Assembly: GCF_019278565.1 (NCBI RefSeq)
Contig: NZ_CP058988.1
Span: forward strand, 1,550,001 to 1,614,000
From: Cellulophaga sp. HaHa_2_95
GTDB lineage: Bacteria > Bacteroidota > Bacteroidia > Flavobacteriales > Flavobacteriaceae
Length of the DNA: 64,000 nucleotides
Direction of reading: 5' to 3'
Position 1 is the first letter of the stretch; every line of letters begins with the position of its first letter. Under the pieces are notes generated by a model. It made no database searches, was not told the origin of the DNA, and saw only the letters and a program-made list of their open reading frames with translations. This document shows positions 45,574-53,929 of the stretch, piece after piece. A program made the translations under genes and the position numbers.

Positions 45574-46404
45574 ATGTTTAAATTTTTAAGCTTTTTAATT
45601 GCTTTTTTTTTCTCGTTAGGCCTATTGGCAGCAAAGATAGATACACTAGTGGTTTCTAGTAAATCAATGCGTAAGAAGATTAAAAATTTGGTGATCACTC
45701 CAGATTCTTATCAAAAAAAAGAGTTACGCTATAATGTAGTTTATCTATTGCATGGCGCAGGAGGTAATCATAAATCGTGGTTAGAAAAAGCTCCTGAGCT
45801 AGAGCAGTATGCTGACTTATATAATGTTATTATAGTTTGCCCTGATGGCGATAAAACGAGTTGGTATTTTGACAGTCCGCTTGATAAGAATATGAGTTAT
45901 GAAACCTACATCGCAGAGGAGTTAGTATCTCATGTCGATAAAAAATATGATACAGCGCCAGACTCTGAAAATAGGGCTATAACGGGGTATAGTATGGGAG
46001 GGCACGGTGCCCTGTATTTAGCATTTAAACATTTAGATGTTTGGGGATCTGCGGCTAGTATGAGTGGTGGAGTAGATATTAGACCCTTTCCATTACAATG
46101 GGATATTGCCAAACGCTTGGGAGATTATGCTGATGCTCCTGAAGAATGGGAAAACCATACTGTAATTAATTTAACACATCTGTTAAATGGACAAAATTTA
46201 GATTTTTTGATAGACTGTGGTGTAGATGATTTCTTTTATAATGCAAACCTAAGGTTACATCAAAAACTTCTGGAACGAAATATACCTCATGATTACATTG
46301 AAAGGCCAGGAGGTCATACCAATGAATATTGGAGGAATTCTATAAAATATCAAATGCTTTTTTTTAATGATTATTTTCAAAAAAGTAAGGAACAAACCAA
46401 ATAA
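45574..46404 (+). CDS. Secreted alpha/beta-hydrolase, esterase-D type
   Basis: 276 residues. Signal peptide SFLIAFFFSLGLLAAK, then the alpha/beta-hydrolase core of the esterase D / CE1-like group: NVVYLLHGAGGNHKSW (oxyanion region), VIIVCPDGDKTSWYFDSPLD, nucleophile elbow GYSMGGHG with Ser140, FLIDCGVDDFF for the acid, and GGHTNEYW for the catalytic His. Predicted to remove acyl groups (acetyl or feruloyl-like) from the polysaccharide in the periplasm. It starts 4 bp after the porter gene, hence co-expressed. Substrate inferred. Confidence 0.86.
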   Translation: MFKFLSFLIAFFFSLGLLAAKIDTLVVSSKSMRKKIKNLVITPDSYQKKELRYNVVYLLHGAGGNHKSWLEKAPELEQYADLYNVIIVCPDGDKTSWYFDSPLDKNMSYETYIAEELVSHVDKKYDTAPDSENRAITGYSMGGHGALYLAFKHLDVWGSAASMSGGVDIRPFPLQWDIAKRLGDYADAPEEWENHTVINLTHLLNGQNLDFLIDCGVDDFFYNANLRLHQKLLERNIPHDYIERPGGHTNEYWRNSIKYQMLFFNDYFQKSKEQTK

Positions 46405-46592
46405 TTAAAATAGTTCTTAAGGTTTTCAACTCCATCTAAAGCTAAAATTGGCTTTACGGGTAACCTGTCCATATCCATGGGCTATAATGCCATATGCAAT
46501 GGTGAAGCCATTTGTAGATTTAGCATAAGGGGAACTCTAGGTATGTATAAAGGTCATTTTAACGTAAAATTTTAAGAAACTAAACTAGCTGT

Positions 46593-48575
46593 ATGATTTT
46601 TTTTAGGACGAAGCTACTTATTTTGAGCACCATTTTAATGGTATCTCTTGCGGCATGCGATCGCATCACAGTTATCGATGTAACATCACCTAACGGGAAA
46701 AACACGTTTACACTGTTGCCTGAAAAAGGTATTGGTTTTTCGGTGTCTTATGACGGACAGGAAGTTTTATTGCCTTCAATTATTGAACTGATTTCAAACG
46801 ATTTTAATTTTCACGGTAAGTTAGAGGTTCTAAAAGTTGAAAATACAACCATTGAGAACGAATGGAAATCTAATTTTGCAGAGCTAAGTACGATACCTGA
46901 TCACTATAATCAGCTTAAAGTATACCTTAAAAAAGGAGAGTCTAAAATTACTATTATTTGTAGAGCTTACGATGAGGGACTCGCATTTTCCTATGAGATT
47001 CCGGAACAAGATCATATTACAGAAGTGGCCTTAGCGGAGAATATTCATTACAATTTTAAAGAAGATTATCAAGTGTGGTCCACCCCAAAACGCGGACAAG
47101 GAGTACTAACGGCTCAAGGGGAGTATAAAAAAATTCCATTAAGCCAATTAGAAAAAGGTGTTGAACGTCCTTTGGTTATTGAAATTAGTGATAGCTTAAA
47201 AATTGCATTAGCGGAAGCGAAATTGGTAGATTATGCTAGATTAAGTTTTGACAAAGGAACAAGTGCTACTTACAGTATTTTATCAAGTTTGGATGGTAGA
47301 ATGGGCGATCAAAAGCAGGATACCATTACGGGTGCTATTATTTCTAAACGAGAGGAATCAGGGGCTAAGGTGCATAAGGAATTACCTTTTCAATCTCCCT
47401 GGAGAGTGGTAATGATGGCTAAAAATGAGGGGGAATTATTGACCAATAATTATATCATTCAAAACTTAAATGACCCTTCTGAAATTGCAGACGAATCTTG
47501 GATAAAACCAGGGAAGGTATTACGAGAAACGACACTTACCACAGAAGGTGCTTATGCAGCTATTGATTTTGTAGCTGCACATAACATGCAATATATCATG
47601 TTTGATGCAGGCTGGTATGGTGATGAAATGAAAAATAGCTCAGATGCCATGACGGTAACCTTAGATCCTAAAAGATCAAAAGGCCCTTTAGACATGGAAG
47701 CGGTTACGGCGTACGGCAGGGAAAAAGGAATTGGATTGATACTGTATATAAATCGTCGTGCTTTAGAAAAACAAATCGATGAAGTATTGCCCTTGTTGAA
47801 AAAATGGGGCGTAGCAGGCATTAAATATGGCTTTGTTCGGGTTGGAGACCAAGATGCTACGGCTTGGTTGCATGAAGCGGTTAAAAGAGCAGCCGAATAT
47901 GAAATGATTATAGATGTGCATGATGAATATAGACCTACAGGCTTTTCTAGAACCTATCCAAATTTTCTAACGCAGGAAGGGATTCGTGGTGATGAGGAAA
48001 CAGTACCTAATGCTCATACTTTGGTTAGTATGTTTACACGCACGCTTGCCGGAGCTTCAGATAATACAGTTTGTTATTATAATTCTAGAGTTGACAAAAT
48101 GGGGTCTCATGCCTCTCAACTGGCAAAAACAGTTTGTATTTTCAGTCCACTTCAATTTTTATATTGGTATGATAAGCCAGCAGCAGCACCAGAAAAAAAA
48201 GATGGCCTGTGGGGAGATACAAGGCATATCGGTAAAGAGCCAGAATTAGAGTTTTTTAACAATGTGCCTACCACGTGGGATGAAACCATCGTTTTAGAAG
48301 CTAAAATTGGAGAAATTGGGGTCATCGCCAGAAGGAAAGGATCAGATTGGTTTATTGGAGGAATTAATGGGGTAAAGCCTCGGAATATAGTTTTAGATTT
48401 TTCTTTTTTAGCAAAAGGACAGCCATTTAAGGCCAGGTTTTATACCGATGATGCGCTTGTGGAAACACGAACAAAAGTGAAAATTGAAGATTTTGACATT
48501 ACAAGTGAGACTATTAAGAACCTAGCGGTTAAAGCTAATAATGGTTTTGCAATACACATAACAACAAACAAATAA
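46593..48575 (+). CDS. Glycoside hydrolase family 97 lipoprotein
   Basis: 660 residues. Lipoprotein signal (ILMVSLAAC), the GH97 N-terminal beta-sandwich (VTSPNGKNTFTLLPEKGIGF) and a (beta/alpha)8 barrel containing YIMFDAGWYGDEM, RPTGFSRTYPNFLTQEGIRG and a C-terminal beta domain. At the strand where retaining GH97 enzymes have the nucleophile Asp, this protein has GIKYGF (Gly near 413). It has Glu445 in DVHDEYRPTG, and the acid candidate lies near Glu468 in RGDEE. That pattern suits the inverting subgroup that includes SusB-type alpha-glucosidases. It probably trims alpha-linked sugars from the glycan; the sugar is not determined. It follows a 188-bp gap and precedes the sulfatase by 10 bp. 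Confidence 0.87.
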   Translation: MIFFRTKLLILSTILMVSLAACDRITVIDVTSPNGKNTFTLLPEKGIGFSVSYDGQEVLLPSIIELISNDFNFHGKLEVLKVENTTIENEWKSNFAELSTIPDHYNQLKVYLKKGESKITIICRAYDEGLAFSYEIPEQDHITEVALAENIHYNFKEDYQVWSTPKRGQGVLTAQGEYKKIPLSQLEKGVERPLVIEISDSLKIALAEAKLVDYARLSFDKGTSATYSILSSLDGRMGDQKQDTITGAIISKREESGAKVHKELPFQSPWRVVMMAKNEGELLTNNYIIQNLNDPSEIADESWIKPGKVLRETTLTTEGAYAAIDFVAAHNMQYIMFDAGWYGDEMKNSSDAMTVTLDPKRSKGPLDMEAVTAYGREKGIGLILYINRRALEKQIDEVLPLLKKWGVAGIKYGFVRVGDQDATAWLHEAVKRAAEYEMIIDVHDEYRPTGFSRTYPNFLTQEGIRGDEETVPNAHTLVSMFTRTLAGASDNTVCYYNSRVDKMGSHASQLAKTVCIFSPLQFLYWYDKPAAAPEKKDGLWGDTRHIGKEPELEFFNNVPTTWDETIVLEAKIGEIGVIARRKGSDWFIGGINGVKPRNIVLDFSFLAKGQPFKARFYTDDALVETRTKVKIEDFDITSETIKNLAVKANNGFAIHITTNK

Positions 48576-48585
48576 TACGCGGATT

Positions 48586-50112
48586 ATGAAACTTTTTAAG
48601 AATTTTAAATCAGCTTTAATCGTACTAATTTTCTTAGTAGGGAAGCCAACGGAAATGTTCAGTTTTCAACAAGTTCAGAAAACAAATAACTTAAAATTGA
48701 AAAAGCAGAAGGGGAAAAAACCGCGTAATGTTATTTTCATTTTAACAGATGATCACCGGAATGATTTTATGGGGTTTACAGGAAAAGTTCCTTGGTTAAA
48801 AACGCCAAATTTAGACAGAATGGCAAGTGAAGGAGCGCATATGAAAAATGCTTTTGTCACCACATCCTTATGTTCGCCAAGTAGAGCAAGCATTTTAACG
48901 GGACAATATTCACATGTACACACCATTGTAGATAATGTGGCTCCTAACCCTGGTGATTTAACATTCTTTCCTCAATATTTACAAAAAGCAGGGTATCAAA
49001 CTTCCTTCTTTGGTAAATGGCATATGGGCGACCATAATGATAGTCCAAGACCAGGTTTTGATCATTGGGAAAGTTTTGCAGGTCAAGGAGATTATTACGC
49101 ACCAAACTTAAATATCAATGGTGAAAATACGCAGTATGATGAAGAGACCTATGTGACAGATTTGTTAACTGATCATGCGGTAGACTGGTTGGATCATAGA
49201 GATCAGGATAAACCATTTTTTATGTATTTATCGCATAAAGCAGTGCATGCCATGTTTTTTCCTGCCAAACGTCATGAGGGTATGTATGCTGGTAAAAAGA
49301 TTGACAAGCCAGATAGTTACACCCAAACAATAGGGTCTGAGTATAAAAAATTAAACTGGCCAGATTGGGTGAAGCGACAACGTGATAGTTGGCATGGGGT
49401 AGATTACATGTATCATGGTACTGCCGATGGAACTTTCGATGATTTAGTGCAACGCTATTGTGAAACCTTAATGGGAGTAGATGATAGTGTGGGTACGGTA
49501 TTAGATTGGCTAAAAGCAAATGGATTAGAGGAGTCTACCATGGTTATTTATATGGGTGATAATGGTTTTAGTTGGGGAGAACACGGACTAATAGACAAAC
49601 GCCATTTTTACGAAGAATCTGTAAAGGTGCCTATGTTAGTGCGTTGTCCTGAATTATTTGAAGGAGGAAAAACCGTTGAAAAAATGGTGCAAAATGTAGA
49701 TATAGCACCAACAATTTTAGATTGCGCAGGCTTAGAAAAACCAGCATATATGCCTGGGAAATCTTTCGTGCAATTACTTAAAGGAGACGAAACCAAATGG
49801 CGCGATAAAATATTTTATGAGTACTATTTTGAATATGATTTTCCGATGACGCCAACCGTATTTGGAGTAAGAACAGATAAATACAAATACATAAGATATA
49901 ATGGTATTTGGGATACGAATGAGTTGTATGATATTGAAAATGATCCCAATGAAATTGTCAATTTAATTGATGATCCAAAACTGCAACCATTGATTAAAGA
50001 TTTTGCCAATAGTTTGTATGACTGGTTAGAAAATACAAACGGAATGCAAATCCCTTTAAAACGAAATGTGTTTCATCGGATTGGAGATTACGAGCATGCC
50101 AATCAATATTAA
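48586..50112 (+). CDS. S1-family sulfatase, formylglycine type
   Basis: 508 residues. N-terminal signal region (SALIVLIFLVG) and the metal-binding VIFILTDDHRNDFMGFTG. The modification motif TTSLCSPSRASILTGQYS has Cys96 in C-x-P-x-R as the formylglycine site. SFFGKWHMGDH, MVIYMGDNGFSWGEHGLIDK and GVRTDKYKYIRYNG are also typical. It needs a formylglycine-generating enzyme encoded elsewhere. Predicted to remove sulfate esters from the polysaccharide in the periplasm or at the surface. It is the only sulfatase in the window, though the locus continues beyond it. The S1 subfamily cannot be assigned here. Confidence 0.93.
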   Translation: MKLFKNFKSALIVLIFLVGKPTEMFSFQQVQKTNNLKLKKQKGKKPRNVIFILTDDHRNDFMGFTGKVPWLKTPNLDRMASEGAHMKNAFVTTSLCSPSRASILTGQYSHVHTIVDNVAPNPGDLTFFPQYLQKAGYQTSFFGKWHMGDHNDSPRPGFDHWESFAGQGDYYAPNLNINGENTQYDEETYVTDLLTDHAVDWLDHRDQDKPFFMYLSHKAVHAMFFPAKRHEGMYAGKKIDKPDSYTQTIGSEYKKLNWPDWVKRQRDSWHGVDYMYHGTADGTFDDLVQRYCETLMGVDDSVGTVLDWLKANGLEESTMVIYMGDNGFSWGEHGLIDKRHFYEESVKVPMLVRCPELFEGGKTVEKMVQNVDIAPTILDCAGLEKPAYMPGKSFVQLLKGDETKWRDKIFYEYYFEYDFPMTPTVFGVRTDKYKYIRYNGIWDTNELYDIENDPNEIVNLIDDPKLQPLIKDFANSLYDWLENTNGMQIPLKRNVFHRIGDYEHANQY

Positions 50113-50207
50113 TGAATAGAAAAAGAATCAGGATACTTTAATACTGTTCAAATTAGAAAAGGAACATTAACTAAGTACCCATATTTTATAATTTAGAAGT
50201 GAGATAG

Positions 50208-53021
50208 ATGAAAAAGATGGAGTTAAAATTGAAGTCAGTTGTATTTGTATTGCTTTTAAGTATGCTTATAGGTACAGTAACAACAAATGCTCAGAATGCA
50301 AATCACCCTAGAATTTATACAACAAATGATGCTAAGCCTGAATTTTTAAGCAGTATAAAATCTATTGAATGGAAAAAAAGTTTAATAGATAAGAAAATAG
50401 AAAACCTAGAAAAATATTTAAAGTTTGTTGAAAATGACCCAACATGGTTGGTTTCTAGGTTACAAATGAATTGGAACACTAAGCATGATAAGGTCTTTCT
50501 TAAAGGAGGAAATTTTGATCATTCGGAGGGCAGTGCTCCAGTGCCTACAGTACGTTTTTCAGGAACAAGGGATTGGGCTTCAGAATATTCAACGCCTAAA
50601 TTAGAGGATATAGAACCGTATTTTGATGATCCTCGTGGTTACTATTTATCGCATAAGAAAACAAAGATTAAAGAATGGGTTCATCCCTCAAAAATAGGAT
50701 TTGCTATTGAAGGAACTAATCGTAAGATTATGAGTCTTGTTGAAGATGCTTCTTTTTTATATTGGGTAACGGGCGATAAAAAATATGCTGAGTTTGCAAA
50801 GCCAGTCTATGAAACCTATATCGAAGGGATGTACTATAGAGATGCCCCTATCGATTTAGAAAATGGAGTACAGCAGCGTATTTCTGGATTAGCAACGTTT
50901 GAAGTTATTCATGAAAAAATATTGATTCATTTAATTACAACCTATGATTTTCTGTATGATTATTTTGAAGCGGAAAAAGTAAATCTAGATCATAGTGCTG
51001 CAGTATTTCAAAAATGGGGAGATCAAATTATTACTAACGGAATTCCAGATAATAATTGGAATCTTTTTCAGGCTAGATTTTTAACCTATGTAGCCTTGGT
51101 TTTAGAGGATAACAAAACCTATAAAAACGGAAAAGGACGCCAGTATTTTCTAGACCGTACTTTTAATACCTCTTCAGAAAGGCAATTAGCTATTAAGGAA
51201 TCATTATTGGTTTACAATCAAGAAACGGGTATGTGGCCAGAATGTGCTTCCTATTCCGTTCATGTGATTACTACCTTACTTGATATTTTTACACTTTTAG
51301 ATCATGCAACAAATAAAAACGAATTATCAAATTTTCCAATTATTGAAAAGGCAGCCCTAGCATCATTTCAATATTTGTTTCCTAGCGGGTATACTGTTGG
51401 TTTTGGCGATTCAAATCACAAAACATTACCGCCTGAAAATTTTGAGCTTTTAATTTCAAACTATAATAAATACAACAATGTAGAACAAGAAACTATTATT
51501 TCTGGACTGTTAGCTCAAATGATAGCTAAAGGAGAATACAAACGTGAAGCAAAAGATTTGCCGCAATTATTCTTTTATGTGGATGAATTAAAAACGTCAA
51601 AAAATAACGAAAACAGACTGGATCAATTAACATCGCCAACGTTTTACGCCTCTAACGTTAGTATGTTTAATCAGAGATTGGGTAGTGGAGCGCATGCCAT
51701 GATGGTTTCTACCGCAGGTTCTTACGGAAACCATTCTCATGCCAATGGTATTTCTATTGAGCTATTTGCAAATACTTATGTTTTGGGTCTAGATATGGGG
51801 AAAGGTTCTAGTTATTGGCATAGTGACCATAGAGAATATTACTCTAGGTTCCCAGCGCATAATACAGTTTTGGTAGATGGCATATCAGATTACAACGCGA
51901 TGCGAGGTTATCATCCTTTTAAATTAGATAACAATTTTCCGAGAGTAAGTGAAAAACCTTCGTTTGATAAGTTGACCTTCTCTAAAGTGTCTTTTTTTGA
52001 GCCTAAAACTCAGGCAGACCAACAACGCTTTACAGCAATTATAAAATCGAATGCTTCAAATGGCTATTTTATAGATGTATTCCGATCAAAAAAACAATCA
52101 GGTGGCGACCAACGTCACGATTATTTTTATCATAATCTGGGGCAGTCACTTCAAATTTTAGATAAAAAATCTAATGCACTTACTTTAAAAAAATCCAAAG
52201 ATTTTGGGAGTATATATGGCGATATCAAAGGCTATGATTATTTAAGTAGTAAAAAGAAAGTGAAAACAGCTGAAAATGTGCAAGCACTTTTTAAGCTCAA
52301 GACTACGGATAATCCTGATAACTTAATGAAAGTTTGGATCAAAGGAAGTGAAAAGCAAAGTATTTACACCGCTTTAGCTCCCAAATCTAATGTGCTAAAA
52401 AAAGATTCAGGCACAGCACCTTCGGAGGTATTTGGAGATTCAATTCAAACATTAATTGTAAAGCGAGAGGCATCCGCATGGGAGAATCCGTTTGCTATGG
52501 TTTTTAATCCTTATTTCGAAGGAAAAGATAATCCAATTGCTGAGGTAAACTATTCGTCAATTAAAGAAAACCCGAGCACGCAAGTCATTAATGTGACATT
52601 AAATGATGACACCACGGATACCATCATTTTAAACACGGCGGAAGAAGAGGTAGTTGAAAAAGATGGGTTGTACCAAAAGGGATTGTTATCGGTTGTAAAA
52701 ACAGCTAAAAATAGTGATGATTTAGCGTACTTCTTTCTTGGAGGGATGTACAAATACGAACAGCACGGTTGGGAAATTGTAGCTTCCGGAATTCCTGTTA
52801 ATGTTTCTGTAGAACGTAATGGAGATACTTTTGTGTTAGAATCAGACGGACCGATTTTAATAAGGGCACCTTTTCTGAAAGGAAAAAAATCGGCCAAATT
52901 ACAAGTTTATGAGAATGATATTTTAATTAGTTCCAGAAAAGGGCAAGTGTCAAGAGCTAACCCTGAACAATTGGTATTCAGATTAGAAAAGGCATATCGT
53001 GAAGTAGTTATAGCATACTAA
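50208..53021 (+). CDS. Heparinase II/III-like polysaccharide lyase-fold protein (copy 1)
   Basis: 937 residues. Signal peptide VVFVLLLSMLIGTVTTNAQ. An alpha/alpha-toroid N-terminal part (about 30-460) contains WLVSRLQMNWNTKHDKVF, GIPDNNWNLFQARFLTYVAL (near 279-298) and MWPECASYSVHVITTLL (near 342). A C-terminal heparinase II/III beta domain contains GNHSHANGISIELF (near 509), GLDMGKGSSYWHSDHREYYS and FPAHNTVLVDG. This is the fold of uronate polysaccharide lyases, with Asn/His/Tyr candidates at NNWN, the SYSVH block and HSHANG. It shares a clear paralogue at 62270. The exact PL family is not recognised. Substrate is inferred to be a uronic-acid-containing polymer. Confidence 0.8.
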   Translation: MKKMELKLKSVVFVLLLSMLIGTVTTNAQNANHPRIYTTNDAKPEFLSSIKSIEWKKSLIDKKIENLEKYLKFVENDPTWLVSRLQMNWNTKHDKVFLKGGNFDHSEGSAPVPTVRFSGTRDWASEYSTPKLEDIEPYFDDPRGYYLSHKKTKIKEWVHPSKIGFAIEGTNRKIMSLVEDASFLYWVTGDKKYAEFAKPVYETYIEGMYYRDAPIDLENGVQQRISGLATFEVIHEKILIHLITTYDFLYDYFEAEKVNLDHSAAVFQKWGDQIITNGIPDNNWNLFQARFLTYVALVLEDNKTYKNGKGRQYFLDRTFNTSSERQLAIKESLLVYNQETGMWPECASYSVHVITTLLDIFTLLDHATNKNELSNFPIIEKAALASFQYLFPSGYTVGFGDSNHKTLPPENFELLISNYNKYNNVEQETIISGLLAQMIAKGEYKREAKDLPQLFFYVDELKTSKNNENRLDQLTSPTFYASNVSMFNQRLGSGAHAMMVSTAGSYGNHSHANGISIELFANTYVLGLDMGKGSSYWHSDHREYYSRFPAHNTVLVDGISDYNAMRGYHPFKLDNNFPRVSEKPSFDKLTFSKVSFFEPKTQADQQRFTAIIKSNASNGYFIDVFRSKKQSGGDQRHDYFYHNLGQSLQILDKKSNALTLKKSKDFGSIYGDIKGYDYLSSKKKVKTAENVQALFKLKTTDNPDNLMKVWIKGSEKQSIYTALAPKSNVLKKDSGTAPSEVFGDSIQTLIVKREASAWENPFAMVFNPYFEGKDNPIAEVNYSSIKENPSTQVINVTLNDDTTDTIILNTAEEEVVEKDGLYQKGLLSVVKTAKNSDDLAYFFLGGMYKYEQHGWEIVASGIPVNVSVERNGDTFVLESDGPILIRAPFLKGKKSAKLQVYENDILISSRKGQVSRANPEQLVFRLEKAYREVVIAY

Positions 53022-53031
53022 ACAGAATAAA

Positions 53032-53907
53032 ATGAAGGTCTTAATAAACATTGTATTCATTTTTAGCTTTTTAGGATTTTTGTCTGAGGTTCATGGTCAG
53101 GACAAATACGAAGCTAGAGAAATACTACCAGATAGTTCGGTGTATAAAATAATTGAGGGAGATACCTTAAAACTAACGCTGTTCTATCCTGAAAACGTAC
53201 ATCAAAAGAAAAAATTTCCAGCTATCGTTTTTTATTTTGGTGGCGGATGGAGCGGAGGTACAACCACGCAATTTGAAGACCAAGCAAAGTATTTTGCAGC
53301 AAGAGGAATGGTCGCAGTATTGGTGGATTATCGCGTAAAATCAAGACACGAAACAACTCCGTTTGATGCCGTTCGTGATGCGAAGTCTGCAATACGGTAT
53401 TTGAGAAGTAATGCTAAGAAACTGCATATAAATCCTAAAAAAATAGTGGCTTCTGGCGGATCAGCAGGAGGGCATTTGGCTGCTGCAACAGCGATCATAA
53501 AAGGTTTAGAAGAACCTAGTGAAGATGTATCAATTAGTTCTAAAGCAAATGCGTTAGTCTTATACAATCCTGTAATTGATAATAGCAAGACTGGATATGG
53601 ATATGATAAGGTAGGTGATCGCTATTTAGAAATATCACCCCTCCATAATATAGAAAAAGGAGCGCCACCTACCTTGTTTTTATTAGGGAGTAAAGATCCT
53701 CTAATTCCGGTTGCTACTGCTTATGAGTATCAGTCTAAAATGCAGGCTATTGGGAGCCGCTGTGATGTTGTTATTTATGAAGGACAGAAGCATGGGTTTT
53801 TTAATCAATGGAAAGAAAACGGACCTGAATATTTTAGAAAAACAACAGTTGAAGTAGATGCTTTTTTACAATCTATAAAATATTTAAAAGGAAAAGCAAC
53901 ACTGTAG
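53032..53907 (+). CDS. Secreted alpha/beta-hydrolase of the lipase/esterase (HSL-like) group
   Basis: 291 residues. Signal peptide FIFSFLGFLSEVHGQ. Core motifs: VFYFGGGWSGGTTTQFEDQ (HGG-like oxyanion hole, here FGGGW), RDAKSAIRYLRSNAKKLHIN, nucleophile elbow ASGGSAGGHLAAATA with Ser144, LFLLGSKDPLIPVATAYEY with the Asp, and GQKHGFFNQW with the His. Resembles carbohydrate acetyl/feruloyl esterases of the HSL-like group found in polysaccharide loci. It starts 10 bp after the lyase gene. Predicted deacylase; the acyl group is unknown. Confidence 0.87.
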   Translation: MKVLINIVFIFSFLGFLSEVHGQDKYEAREILPDSSVYKIIEGDTLKLTLFYPENVHQKKKFPAIVFYFGGGWSGGTTTQFEDQAKYFAARGMVAVLVDYRVKSRHETTPFDAVRDAKSAIRYLRSNAKKLHINPKKIVASGGSAGGHLAAATAIIKGLEEPSEDVSISSKANALVLYNPVIDNSKTGYGYDKVGDRYLEISPLHNIEKGAPPTLFLLGSKDPLIPVATAYEYQSKMQAIGSRCDVVIYEGQKHGFFNQWKENGPEYFRKTTVEVDAFLQSIKYLKGKATL

Positions 53908-53929
53908 TTGCGAACGAGAAGATTTGATC

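Noticed and set aside
52550..52897. 115-residue open frame on the minus strand
   Set aside because: Antisense shadow within the heparinase-like gene, without recognisable motifs.
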